Source of the DNA: an uncultured Erythrobacteraceae bacterium
GTDB lineage: Bacteria; Pseudomonadota; Alphaproteobacteria; Sphingomonadales; Sphingomonadaceae
Length of the DNA stretch: 24,173 nt
Assembly (NCBI GenBank): GCA_946482075.1
Contig: CAMLQG010000052.1
Location: 1-24,173, forward strand
Reading direction: 5' to 3'
The stretch's first letter is position 1; each line of letters opens with the position of its first letter. The translations under genes and the position numbers were made by a program. Shown here piece after piece: positions 1-10,367 of this stretch. The notes beneath the pieces were generated by a model that was not told the origin of the DNA, did not search any database, and saw nothing but the letters and a program-made list of their open reading frames with translations.

Positions 1-63
1 CCGGTGGCGCCCATGCCGCGCCGCGCATCCTACGTCACCACTCTGGAAGTGCTTGCGCCCTGA
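1..63 (+). CDS. 3' end of an unidentified protein (partial)
   Basis: Frame 1 is open from the window edge to a TGA at 61-63 and gives the last 20 residues of a protein ending in YVTTLEVLAP. This is too little to assign a family. The stop overlaps, or nearly touches, the open frame of the following apbE gene, so the two are probably co-transcribed and translationally coupled. In related bacteria apbE often follows PepSY-type membrane flavoprotein or DUF2271 genes in iron-linked loci, but nothing visible here proves which one this is. Confidence 0.5.
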   Translation, partial: PVAPMPRRASYVTTLEVLAP

Positions 64-119
64 CCCAGGTCAGGATTGCCATCCCGCCCGGCCTCTCGCC
101 CGAGAATTTCGCCGGGCGG

Positions 120-1019
120 GTGGCCGGTGCCGCAATCGCGACGCTCTCCGGGCCGACCATGGGCACGTCCTGGTCCGCCCGGATCGCCGGCGCGCCCGAT
201 GACGCGCGCGAGATCATCGAAGACGTGCTCGCCCGGATCATCGCGCAGATGAGCAATTGGGAGCCGGCATCCGACATCTGCCGCTTCAACCGCGCGCCCC
301 TGGGCGAATGGTGCGACCTGCCCGAAGAAACGCTATTCGTGCTCCGCGCCGGGCTGGACGTGGCGCGCGCCAGCGGCGGCGCGTTCGATCCCGCGATCGG
401 GCGGATCGTGGACCGCTGGGGCTTCGGCCCCACCGGCGCGCCTGCCGGGCCGCTCGAAGCCGGCTGGCAGGCGATCGAGACCGAAAGCGGGCGCGCCCGG
501 CGGCTGCGCGACGTCACGCTGGACTTTTCGGGGATCGCCAAGGGCCATGCGGTAGATGCCGTGGCCCAAGCCCTGACGGCAGCGGGCTGCAGCCATTTCC
601 TGGTCGAGATCGGCGGGGAACTGCGTGGGCACGGCGTGAAGCCCGATCTGCAGCCCTGGTGGGTCGATGTGGAAGCTCCGCCGGGCCTGGACCTCGCCAC
701 CCTGCGCGTGGCGCTGTGCGGCCTGTCCACCGCCACTTCGGGTGATTACCGGCGCTGGCGCGAGGAAGGCGGCGTGCGCGTCTCCCACACGATCGATCCG
801 GGCAGCAAGGCGCCGATCGCCAATGCCGTCGCCTCGGTCACCGTGCTCCACGAAAGCGCGATGCTGGCCGACGCCTGGGCGACTGCGATCACCGTCCTCG
901 GCCCGGAGAGAGGCATGGCGCTCGCCACGCGCGAGGAGCTGGCGGTGCGGATGGTGGAGCGGACCAGGGCAGGCGGGCGGGAGCTTATGTCGCCGGGCCT
1001 GGTGGCGATGCTGGGTTAA
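120..1019 (+). CDS. apbE: FAD:protein FMN transferase (ApbE family)
   Basis: ApbE enzymes use FAD and Mg2+ to attach FMN covalently to a threonine of a target flavoprotein, usually in the periplasm. The family signatures are all present: an N-terminal TMGTSW (residues 14-18 region), DFSGIAKGHAVD at 135-146, EIGGE at 163-167, SHTIDP at 222-227 and ADAWATA at 250-256. The length (299 aa) is normal. The coordinates use the GTG at 120, but the frame stays open upstream and the preceding codons (60-119, reading RIAIPPGLSPENFAGR) look coding. The true start may therefore be a rare codon such as the CTG at 60-62, which overlaps the upstream TGA. No lipoprotein or signal peptide is visible in this reading. 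The target flavoprotein is probably encoded to the left of the window (inference). Confidence 0.93.
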   Translation: MAGAAIATLSGPTMGTSWSARIAGAPDDAREIIEDVLARIIAQMSNWEPASDICRFNRAPLGEWCDLPEETLFVLRAGLDVARASGGAFDPAIGRIVDRWGFGPTGAPAGPLEAGWQAIETESGRARRLRDVTLDFSGIAKGHAVDAVAQALTAAGCSHFLVEIGGELRGHGVKPDLQPWWVDVEAPPGLDLATLRVALCGLSTATSGDYRRWREEGGVRVSHTIDPGSKAPIANAVASVTVLHESAMLADAWATAITVLGPERGMALATREELAVRMVERTRAGGRELMSPGLVAMLG

Positions 1020-1026
1020 ACCTCGC

Positions 1027-1035
1027 CATTGCGAG
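1027..1035. repeat. Degenerate half-copy of a REP-like repeat arm
   Basis: CATTGCGAG, followed by another CGAG, lies in the 29-nt gap between the convergent apbE and piuC stop codons. The same 9-mer begins both arms of the larger inverted repeat at 10297-10362. No second arm is seen here, so this is either a worn remnant or chance. Confidence 0.3.
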
Positions 1036-1048
1036 CGAGCCCAAAACC

Positions 1049-1732
1049 TCAGCTCTCCGCCCAGCGGCGCAGGAGGTTGTGGTAGACGCCCGTCAGGCGG
1101 ATCACTTGCCGGTCGTCATGGCCGCATTCCCCGGCCAGCACCTGGATGCTGCTGTCGAGGTCGAACAGGATCTGCCTTGCGGCGTCGTCGCGCACCATGG
1201 ATTCGATCCAGAAGAAGCTGGCGATCCGTTCGCCCCGTGTGACCGGCTCGACCCGGTGGAGGGAAGATGCGGGATAGAGCACCGCCTGCCCCGCCGCGAG
1301 CTTGACCTGCTGCACGCCGAACTGGGTTTCGATCGTGAGCTCTCCGCCGTCATAATCCTCCGGTCCGTTGAGGAACACGGTCATCGACAGATCGGAACGC
1401 ACGCGCAGCCCCGTGCCCTGCTGGATCCGCACGGCATTGTCGACATGGGTGCCGAAGGCCTGGCCCTGGCCGTAGCGGTTGAACAGCGGCGGGAAGATCT
1501 GGCGCGGCAGGGCGGACGCGATGAACAGCGGATTGCGCGACAACCCGTCGAGGATCAGCCCCCCCGCCTCCTTCGCCTCGGCAGAGAATTCCGGCAGTTG
1601 CCGGTTGTTCTTGGCCAGCGCCGACTGGTGGCCGGACGTGGCGTTGCCGTCGATCCATTCGGCCGCGTCGATACGGGACCGCAGCGCGTGCAGCGTATCG
1701 GCGTCGAGGACATCGGGAATGACGAGCAGCAT
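1049..1732 (-). CDS. piuC: PiuC-type Fe(II)/2-oxoglutarate-dependent dioxygenase (PKHD hydroxylase)
   Basis: This 227-aa protein belongs to the PiuC/YbiX family, cytoplasmic 2-oxoglutarate- and iron-dependent hydroxylases usually encoded beside TonB-dependent siderophore receptors. Their exact substrate is unsettled. The double-stranded beta-helix ligands are visible: H96 and D98 in [10 protein letters not shown]159 in SSLHRVEPV, and R169 in GERIASFFW as the 2-oxoglutarate-binding arginine. The family's [10 protein letters not shown] motif is at 41-50. The gene starts 4 nt after the tonB stop with no strong Shine-Dalgarno, which suggests translational coupling to tonB. It is the last gene of the receptor-tonB-piuC block and converges on apbE. 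The E. coli counterpart ybiX lies next to fiu, which supports the assignment. Confidence 0.96.
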   Translation of the reverse strand: MLLVIPDVLDADTLHALRSRIDAAEWIDGNATSGHQSALAKNNRQLPEFSAEAKEAGGLILDGLSRNPLFIASALPRQIFPPLFNRYGQGQAFGTHVDNAVRIQQGTGLRVRSDLSMTVFLNGPEDYDGGELTIETQFGVQQVKLAAGQAVLYPASSLHRVEPVTRGERIASFFWIESMVRDDAARQILFDLDSSIQVLAGECGHDDRQVIRLTGVYHNLLRRWAES

Positions 1733-1736
1733 GGCG

Positions 1737-2465
1737 TCAGGCGGTCAGGACGAAGGGTATCTCGACCTGGCCCTTTACCATCACCGGCTTGCCGTCCTTC
1801 ACCAACGGCTGCCAGCGCCATTTGCGCACGGCGGAAAGCGCGGCGTCGTCCAGCCGCTCGTGCCCGCTGCTGCGCGCGATCGAGATCGAGGCCACGCGCC
1901 CGTCCACGCCGAGCGTGAGCGCGAGGACCACCGTGCCCTGTTCCTTCTTGCGGCGGCATTCGATCGGATAGCGCGGCGGCGCGCCGGCGATCATCCGGGC
2001 CGAGAGATCCGCCCCGGTCACCACGCTCGGCGGTGCGGGCGGAGCCGGCGGCGCGGGTGCCGGCGCCGGAGCCGCGATCGGCGGAAGATCGTGCGGGACC
2101 GGCTCGGGCGTGGCTGCCACCATAACCGGCCGCGGTACGGCTATGGGGGGCGCCGGCGCGACGATCTGCGGCGGAGAGGGCGGGGTATCGGGTGCGGGCT
2201 GTGGCGGTGGCGGCGTCAGATCCACCACGACCAGCTTCTCTTCCTTCTGTGCCGGCGGCGCCTCGTAGCGGACGTAGAGGATCGCCGCGAGTGCCGCGGC
2301 ATGCAGCGCCGCGGTTATGATGATCGCGACGTAATTGGGGCTGCGCGTCTCGCCATAACGGGCGCGCGGCAGTTCGACGAGAGCAGGCGCCATGGCGGAC
2401 GACATCACGATGCCGGCCGGCACCGGCACTGCATCGTCATAACTTTCAGCCAGGCTGAGTTTCAT
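1737..2465 (-). CDS. tonB: TonB family energy-transducing protein
   Basis: TonB couples the proton-motive force of the ExbB-ExbD complex to outer-membrane receptors. The 242-aa reading starts at the ATG giving MKLSLAES. The frame is open 39 codons further, but that extension runs through the promoter and has no membrane signal. A short N-terminal cytoplasmic part is followed by one transmembrane helix (about 45-65, containing the family's [11 protein letters not shown] pattern). A proline/alanine-rich periplasmic spacer spans about 84-147, and a TonB C-terminal domain about 163-240 contains PPRYP and the closing [15 protein letters not shown]. exbB and exbD are not in the window. Position between the Fiu-like receptor and piuC suggests a dedicated iron-uptake TonB. 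It is probably iron-regulated from its own promoter at 2512-2540. Confidence 0.94.
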   Translation of the reverse strand: MKLSLAESYDDAVPVPAGIVMSSAMAPALVELPRARYGETRSPNYVAIIITAALHAAALAAILYVRYEAPPAQKEEKLVVVDLTPPPPQPAPDTPPSPPQIVAPAPPIAVPRPVMVAATPEPVPHDLPPIAAPAPAPAPPAPPAPPSVVTGADLSARMIAGAPPRYPIECRRKKEQGTVVLALTLGVDGRVASISIARSSGHERLDDAALSAVRKWRWQPLVKDGKPVMVKGQVEIPFVLTA

Positions 2466-2511
2466 CTGTCGTCCCCCGCCGCGATCATCGCGATCACGCC
2501 GCATAGGCCAT

Positions 2512-2540
2512 AGTGTATTGCGAATCAGTTGCAGGCGCAA
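2512..2540 (-). promoter_or_regulatory. tonB promoter with candidate Fur-type operator
   Basis: Read on the minus strand, TTGCGC (2540-2535) and TACACT (2517-2512) are separated by exactly 17 nt. The nine bases next to the -10 box are GATTCGCAA. The same word sits at the same position in the receptor promoter at 5051-5079. It resembles AT-rich Fur boxes with a GAATCATT/GATTCGCAA-type half-site, so iron repression is a reasonable inference, but it is unproven. Confidence 0.55.
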
Positions 2541-2596
2541 TCCGTCCGGGCCGCCAATGCTCCCGCCTCGCAGGAACATCAAGAGCGGTATGGGAC

Positions 2597-2629
2597 GCCG
2601 GCCCGCCGGACCATGTCCGAAAGGCCGGC
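2597..2629 (-). terminator. Hairpin downstream of the Fiu-like receptor gene
   Basis: GCCGGCC (2597-2603) pairs with GGCCGGC (2623-2629), and inside it CGGAC (2607-2611) pairs with GTCCG (2615-2619) around a CAT loop, leaving a 3x3 internal loop. It lies 11 nt past the receptor stop codon. No T-tract follows, so it may be a processing or stability structure, or a weak terminator that separates the receptor from tonB. Confidence 0.45.
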
Positions 2630-2640
2630 TGTTCCCATTC

Positions 2641-5019
2641 TCAGAACGTGTAGTTCAGGCTGAACACCGCCGAACGGGTGGGGGCGGGCTGCGCCCAGCT
2701 GCCGCCCAGCGCGTTGCGGACCGTCGTCACATACTTCTCGTTGGTGAAGTTCTGCACGTTGACCTGCGCCACCAGGCGATCGTTGATCGGGTAGGACACC
2801 ATCAGGCGATGGATGGTATAGCTGGGCACCCGGTACAGCGGCACGGTCGGGAAACCGAGCGTCGGGGAGTTGAGCGCGAAGCTGCCCTGATGAGTCAGGC
2901 CGTAGCCGATCTCGAGGCCGAACGGGAAGCGATAGGTCGTGAACAGGCTGCCCGAATGTTTCGGCGTGTTCTGCAGTTCGGAACCCGCGACGAGCACGCT
3001 GGCGCAGGATGTCGCAGTCGGATTGGCGACACAGAAGTCACCGCCACCCTGGCGGACCTTGCCCTTGAGATACATGTAGTTGGCCGAGATCGTCCAAGCA
3101 TCGGTGATGTTGCCCGATGCGCCGAGCGAGATGCCTTCCACGCGCTGCTTGCCGTCGAGCCGCTGGTCCGGGATCGTCGGATCGCCCGAGGCGACGCGGA
3201 TGCTGTCGCGATCGTTGCGGAACACGGCCGCGCTCAGCAGCAGGCGCTTGTCGAACAGGTCCGCCTTGGCGCCGATTTCATACGTCTTGGTCGTTTCCGG
3301 CCGCAGGTCGCAATTGGTAGCCGCGCAGGCGCCGTCGACCGAAGCCTGGGAAGGATTCTTCGACGTGCCGGTCGCGATGTAGATGCTGGTGTCCGGCGTC
3401 GGCTTGAACACCGCTCCGATGCGGTAGGAGAACAGATTGTCGCTGTTCCTGAACGGTCCCGTCCGCAGCAGCGGATCACCGATATTGGCGCCCGTCGTCA
3501 CATAGGTCTGGGTGACGTTGTGGCCCTTGGCATGTTCATAGCGGATGCCGCCATTCAATTCGAACATCTCGCCGAACTTCATGGTCTCGAACAGATAGGT
3601 CGCGAAGACCTTGCGTTCGCCCCGGTTGCGGGTGCCGAGGATGAAGTTCACCGGCCCGGTGTAGATGTTGCTGCCATAGGTGAAGCCCGCCGGGCCCTGC
3701 ACGATCTCGCCCGGATTGGCGATGTTCACCAGCGGGAAGGTGGGCGTGGTGCCATCCGCGTTGCGCGGCAGGTTGCCCTGCGCGAAGCGGTAGTTCTCCA
3801 GCAGGACGGAAGCGCCCCACACCAGTGAATGACTCACGCTGCCGGTATTGAATTCCGCGGTGAGATCGAACTGGTTGTAGATCGTCTCGTTGGTCGTGAA
3901 GCGCTGCACGCCCCGGCCGCCGGTCGGCAAATAGTAGCCGGCCGGGACAGTAGCGGGACAGGCGGCTTCGGCAGCCGCGACGGTCGCTGTCGGGAAGGAG
4001 AGTGGCTGTTTGCCGGTAGAGGCAAGACAGAAGGTCCCGGTCGGCTGGCTGGTGACCGTGTTCTGCTTGATCTTCTCATAGCGCGACAGATTGCGAAGCT
4101 TGAGACTATCGCTGAATTCATGGCTGAAAATCGCCTGGAATGCGGTCGTCTTGGAATCCTGCCGGTCGAGATTGGCGAAGCCGTAATAGCCCTCGCGGTC
4201 GAACTCCTTCAGGAAGCCGCCATTGTTGGCGTAATAGCGCAAGCCGTATTGCGGCATCGCCTTGTCATCGAGATATTCGGCCTGCAGCGTCAGTTGGGTC
4301 GGGCCATTGATCCCGGCGGTGATCGAGGGCGCGATGCCCCAGCGCTTGTAATCCTCAACCTTGCGGCCCGGCACGTCATTCTCGTGATAGACGGCGTTCA
4401 GGCGGACGGCGAGATCCTCGGCCACGCGAAAATTGGCATCCACCGTGCCGCGATAGTAATTGTCGGTGCCGATGCCGCCGCTGATCGTGGTCTGGTCGTT
4501 CTCCAGCGGCTTCTTGGTCACGAGGTTGATCGTGCCGGCCACCGAGCCGCCGCCGCTATAGACGGAGTTCGCGCCATTGGTGACTTCGACCTGCTCGATA
4601 TTGTAGGTCTCATTGCGGTTGAGAAAGGCGGAGCTACGCACGCCGTCGATCGTCACATCGTTCTTGGCGTCCTGGCCGCGCAGGATGATGCGGTCGCCAT
4701 AGCCGAAGCCGCCCTCGCCCGCGCCGAACGTGATGCCCGGCACCGTCTGCAGCACTTCGCGCAGCGTCAGCAGGTTCTGCTGCTGGATGCTCTTGTTGCT
4801 GATCACGGTGATCGTCTGAGGCGTGTCGAGCAACGGCGCGGTGTATTTCGGCGATGCGGCGCGTTCGACCTTCACCTGCGATTCCTCGATGGCGGTATCG
4901 GTGACGGTCACCCCGCCGAGACTCTTCTGTTCTTCCTGCGCCTGTGCCGCGGCGCCGAAGGCCAAGGCCCCGACGCAGCCCAGCGCCAGGAAGGACGGAA
5001 CAGTGGTGGTCTTGGTCAA
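2641..5019 (-). CDS. fiu: TonB-dependent catecholate siderophore receptor (Fiu-like)
   Basis: This 792-aa outer-membrane receptor imports ferric catecholate siderophores or their breakdown products. A signal peptide ends near residue 28 (hydrophobic FLALGCVGALAFGAAAQAQ). The plug domain has the typical LDTPQTITVIS, ILRGQDA and IEQVEVTNGANSVYSGGGS stretches, and a 22-stranded barrel follows, ending in the terminal phenylalanine of NYTF. The start is a TTG at 5019, preceded by AGGGGG at 7-nt spacing; the nearby ATG is out of frame. The gene order receptor-tonB-piuC parallels the E. coli fiu-ybiX pairing, so Fiu is the best family name, though substrate specificity cannot be read from sequence. 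The promoter at 5051-5079 carries a candidate iron operator. Confidence 0.92.
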   Translation of the reverse strand: MTKTTTVPSFLALGCVGALAFGAAAQAQEEQKSLGGVTVTDTAIEESQVKVERAASPKYTAPLLDTPQTITVISNKSIQQQNLLTLREVLQTVPGITFGAGEGGFGYGDRIILRGQDAKNDVTIDGVRSSAFLNRNETYNIEQVEVTNGANSVYSGGGSVAGTINLVTKKPLENDQTTISGGIGTDNYYRGTVDANFRVAEDLAVRLNAVYHENDVPGRKVEDYKRWGIAPSITAGINGPTQLTLQAEYLDDKAMPQYGLRYYANNGGFLKEFDREGYYGFANLDRQDSKTTAFQAIFSHEFSDSLKLRNLSRYEKIKQNTVTSQPTGTFCLASTGKQPLSFPTATVAAAEAACPATVPAGYYLPTGGRGVQRFTTNETIYNQFDLTAEFNTGSVSHSLVWGASVLLENYRFAQGNLPRNADGTTPTFPLVNIANPGEIVQGPAGFTYGSNIYTGPVNFILGTRNRGERKVFATYLFETMKFGEMFELNGGIRYEHAKGHNVTQTYVTTGANIGDPLLRTGPFRNSDNLFSYRIGAVFKPTPDTSIYIATGTSKNPSQASVDGACAATNCDLRPETTKTYEIGAKADLFDKRLLLSAAVFRNDRDSIRVASGDPTIPDQRLDGKQRVEGISLGASGNITDAWTISANYMYLKGKVRQGGGDFCVANPTATSCASVLVAGSELQNTPKHSGSLFTTYRFPFGLEIGYGLTHQGSFALNSPTLGFPTVPLYRVPSYTIHRLMVSYPINDRLVAQVNVQNFTNEKYVTTVRNALGGSWAQPAPTRSAVFSLNYTF

Positions 5020-5050
5020 AACGTATCCCCCTCATGTTTGAGATGAGAGG

Positions 5051-5079
5051 CCGATATTGCGAATCGTTTTCACTGTCAA
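5051..5079 (-). promoter_or_regulatory. Receptor (fiu) promoter with candidate Fur-type operator
   Basis: On the minus strand a perfect -35 box TTGACA (5079-5074) is followed after 17 nt by TATCGG (5056-5051). The 17-nt spacer ends in GATTCGCAA, identical in sequence and position to the tonB promoter spacer, and starts with the A-rich GTGAAAAC. A repressor bound there would block RNA polymerase. Fur is inferred from the gene content. Confidence 0.62.
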
Positions 5080-5126
5080 CGCTGTTGCGAGTTACTCGCA
5101 GGTTGGAGACGAATTAGGCGCTTCCC

Positions 5127-5198
5127 CGTCATCCCAGCGCAGGCTGGGATCTCTCACGTCGCGCGCAAAGGCCCAAGATCCCAGCCTGCGCTGGGATG
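5127..5198. repeat. REP-like inverted repeat, family A copy 1
   Basis: The left arm at 5127-5154 is inverted at 5176-5198 across a 21-nt spacer. Each arm also folds on itself (CCCAGC-GCAG-GCTGGG). The 28-nt left arm is identical to the reverse complement of the right arm of copy 2 at 18166-18193. This copy sits between two same-strand receptor genes, immediately downstream of the second receptor, where it may terminate or stabilise transcripts. Confidence 0.85.
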
Positions 5199-5217
5199 GG
5201 ATGGGATGGGATGGGAT
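5193..5217. repeat. Tandem repeat, five copies of GGGAT
   Basis: Five uninterrupted GGGAT units begin inside the last bases of the right arm of the REP-like element and end 4 nt before the stop codon of the second receptor. The unit is the end of the repeat arm copied in tandem, most simply by replication slippage. It is noncoding. Confidence 0.85.
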
Positions 5218-5221
5218 GAAA

Positions 5222-7807
5222 TCAGAACATCTTCCTTATGTCGATCCCCACGATCCGCCCCCGCGGATCGCGGTAATCCGCCTGGTAGCTCAGCGGCACC
5301 AGCCCATCCCCATCGGTCACTTTCTGACGCGAATTGAGGATGTTCTTCACTTCGAAGGACAGGCGCGTCCCCTTGAGGAACGGCATTTTCTCCACCAGCG
5401 CCTTGCGCTGGTCGAAATTGACGAACAGCCGCGTATCGAGGATCAGCACGCTGCCGAAGCGCAGATTCGAGCTGCCGGGCACGCCACTGCCGCGCACATG
5501 GGTCGGCGCGCTCCAGCTGCCGTTGAAGCGCAGGCCGAGGCCTTTGTGGAACAGTCCGCCTTCCAGTTCGAAGGAATGGCGCGCCACCCCGCCCGCACTC
5601 AGCGCATCGCCGTCGAGCAGGTCGAGCACCGGGCCGCCGGTCGCGACAAGGACGCTTTCGGAAAAGCGTATCGTATGGAACAGCGAGATGTTCCAGCGGC
5701 CCTGGCCATTGCCGCCGGGCCCGCGGCCGAATCCGCCGCCGGGGCCACGCCCGAAGCCGCCGCCTCCACCAGGCCTGCCGGGCCCGCGCGGGCCCGCGCC
5801 CATGCCGCCGCCCGGACCGCCCCCGCCCGGTGCGCCCTGCGCTTGGCCCGACTCTCTGAAAGCGCCCATCAGGCTGGGCTGCCGATCGCCGCCGCCGCGC
5901 CCGGCCGGCGCAGGTTTGCCGATCGTACCGGACAGGTTGAAGCCCCAGCGCATGCGCGAACTCTTGATCTCGCTGAAAGTCACCGGCCGCTGATCGATCG
6001 CAATGAGCCGTCCGGCATCGTCGCGCACCACGCGGTCGGGGAACGCGGCCTCGATCGCCGGGGTAAGCAGCGGGAAGCTCTGCGTCACGTCGCTCGACCG
6101 GTTGCGGAAATATTCGACGACCAGGTTGGAGTTGCGCAGCCCCGGGAGTTCCCAGTTCACGCCCAGCTTCAAGTCGCGCTGGCGCTCACGCTTGAGATCC
6201 GGATTGCCGCCGCCGATGATCGTGACCAGCGCTGTCTCGCCGCGTGTGAAGTCATAAACGGTGCGGTTGAAGCTCTGCACTTCCGGACTGCCGAGCTGGG
6301 CGAGCGTGGGCGCCGCCGCATCCACGAAATAGCTCGCCTGGAAGTTGAGCTTGGGGGTGGGCGACCAGGTCAGCCCGGTGCTCCAGTCCACCAGCGTGCC
6401 GAAGTTCGAGATCTTGTTCAGCCCGGCGCTGAGATTGAGCGTGATGTCGCCCACCCCGCTCAACACCTGTTCGCGGCGGCTGGTCAGCGGCAGGGCGAGA
6501 TTGACCCCGGCGGAGAAATCGCTGCGGGTGAACAGCGTTTCCTGCCCGCCGTTGCGCGTCGTGTCATTGTTGGACCGCGTATAATTGACGCCGCCCTTCA
6601 CGGTGAGCGAAGCCTTGCCTGCCGACAGGCGGAACGGTGTGCCCGACGCGGTGAGGAGCGAGGTCAGCGTCAGGTCCTTCGAACGCGCTCGATCATAGCC
6701 GCCGGGCGCGAGCGAGGGCAGCGGGCCGTCGATCGCTAGTAGCCCGGCCGCTGCGTCTGCGACGAGGCCGGACACATCCGCCTCGCGATCGGTGTCGGTG
6801 CGCGTCTCGCTATGGCTCGCATCGACCGTCGCGGTCAGATCCCAGCCGCTGACCGGCTTGTTGAACGTCACGCCCGTCTGGAACGTATCGGTCTGCGTGT
6901 CCTGCACCAGCGGGCCCGCGAAGCTGCGCAAAGCGCTGCTGCCGTCCGGCGCGGCGAGCCGGGCGGTGTCGAGGCCCAGCAGGCCGCGGCTGTCCGCCCG
7001 CGTATAGGCGCCATTGATGCTGAGCGAGCCGCCCCGCCCCCCGGCAAGCGCGGTGGACCAGGTGCCGTTCACCGTCAGTTCGCGGCTATCATCCACCAGG
7101 CTGCGGCTGCGCGCTGGATCGGGATCGGTGGCAACCGTCGGCACGGTGTCGGGATCCTGGATCACGCCGCGCTCCGCCTCGGTCAGCATGGAAGTGTCCT
7201 CCAGCTTGGCGTGGAGGTTGAGTCGGTTGGCCTTGTTGATCCGCACCGTGCCCGCTTCCAGCTCGCTATCGGCGAAGCCGCCCATCGTGGGGACATTGTA
7301 TTCGCCCGCCAGCGTCTTGCTCGCGAACTTGTCCTTGAGAATGAAATTCACCACGCGCTGGGTGGCCGGGTAACCGTATTTGAGCGCCACTTCCTCGGGC
7401 AACACTTCCATCCGCCGGATCGCTTCGGGCGGGATGTCGCGGATCTCGCGGAAGCTCGATATGCGCTGCCCGTTCAGCAGGATGACCGGCCCGCCGCTGC
7501 CGCGACCACGCCCGCTCCCGGTCTGCGGCGCGAGCGCTTCGAGCAGTTCGCTGAGCGAGGAGGCGCCGTAGGATGCGACATCTTCCTCGTTCAGCGTGAG
7601 GATCGGCGCCTGCGGCGCATCGACACTGTCGCTGTGCCAGGGCGTGGCGACAACGAGGATCTCCTCATCATCGATCGGCGCATCCTGATCGTCATCCTGC
7701 CGTTCGAAAACGGAAGTACCGGCCTGCTCCGGCGGATCGGCGTCCTGAGCATGGGCCGATGCCGCAAAGAGCACGAGCGGCAAGGGCAGCGAAAGGATGC
7801 GGCGCAA
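5222..7807 (-). CDS. TonB-dependent receptor with glycine-rich insert
   Basis: This 861-aa outer-membrane receptor starts with a signal peptide (MRRILSLPLPLVLFAASAHA). The plug domain includes GPVILLNGQRISSF and RMEVLPEEVALKYGYPATQR, followed by a barrel that ends in terminal phenylalanine (IRKMF). About residues 654-703 form a glycine/arginine-rich run (repeats of GRGPGGGFG type), inserted before the last strands. The start is a TTG supported by AGGAG 8 nt upstream, and no ATG lies in frame before the previous stop. The family is frequent in sphingomonads. The ligand is unknown, and nothing nearby, apart from the adjacent siderophore locus, identifies it. The candidate Fur word seen before fiu and tonB is not evident here. 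Confidence 0.88.
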   Translation of the reverse strand: MRRILSLPLPLVLFAASAHAQDADPPEQAGTSVFERQDDDQDAPIDDEEILVVATPWHSDSVDAPQAPILTLNEEDVASYGASSLSELLEALAPQTGSGRGRGSGGPVILLNGQRISSFREIRDIPPEAIRRMEVLPEEVALKYGYPATQRVVNFILKDKFASKTLAGEYNVPTMGGFADSELEAGTVRINKANRLNLHAKLEDTSMLTEAERGVIQDPDTVPTVATDPDPARSRSLVDDSRELTVNGTWSTALAGGRGGSLSINGAYTRADSRGLLGLDTARLAAPDGSSALRSFAGPLVQDTQTDTFQTGVTFNKPVSGWDLTATVDASHSETRTDTDREADVSGLVADAAAGLLAIDGPLPSLAPGGYDRARSKDLTLTSLLTASGTPFRLSAGKASLTVKGGVNYTRSNNDTTRNGGQETLFTRSDFSAGVNLALPLTSRREQVLSGVGDITLNLSAGLNKISNFGTLVDWSTGLTWSPTPKLNFQASYFVDAAAPTLAQLGSPEVQSFNRTVYDFTRGETALVTIIGGGNPDLKRERQRDLKLGVNWELPGLRNSNLVVEYFRNRSSDVTQSFPLLTPAIEAAFPDRVVRDDAGRLIAIDQRPVTFSEIKSSRMRWGFNLSGTIGKPAPAGRGGGDRQPSLMGAFRESGQAQGAPGGGGPGGGMGAGPRGPGRPGGGGGFGRGPGGGFGRGPGGNGQGRWNISLFHTIRFSESVLVATGGPVLDLLDGDALSAGGVARHSFELEGGLFHKGLGLRFNGSWSAPTHVRGSGVPGSSNLRFGSVLILDTRLFVNFDQRKALVEKMPFLKGTRLSFEVKNILNSRQKVTDGDGLVPLSYQADYRDPRGRIVGIDIRKMF

Positions 7808-10292
<2,485 letters not shown>

Positions 10293-10296
10293 TCGT

Positions 10297-10362
10297 CATT
10301 GCGAGCGTAGCGAAGCAATCCATGGCCTGACGCGTGGCGCTCTGGATTGCTTCCTCGCAATG
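10297..10362. repeat. REP-like inverted repeat between convergent genes (family B)
   Basis: The left arm reads CATTGCGAG, then CGTAGC, then GAAGCAATCCA (10297-10322). The right arm (10343-10362) is the exact inverse of the first and last blocks but lacks the central 6 nt. The transcript would form a 20-bp stem with a 6-nt bulge, positioned 5 nt after the katG stop and 6 nt before the GGDEF-EAL stop. It probably works as a bidirectional terminator. Confidence 0.8.
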
Positions 10363-10367
10363 AGGGA

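Noticed and set aside
5127..5217. CRISPR array or insertion-sequence end
   Set aside because: There is only one inverted pair with a 5-nt slippage repeat, no regular spacers, no transposase frame and no target duplication visible.
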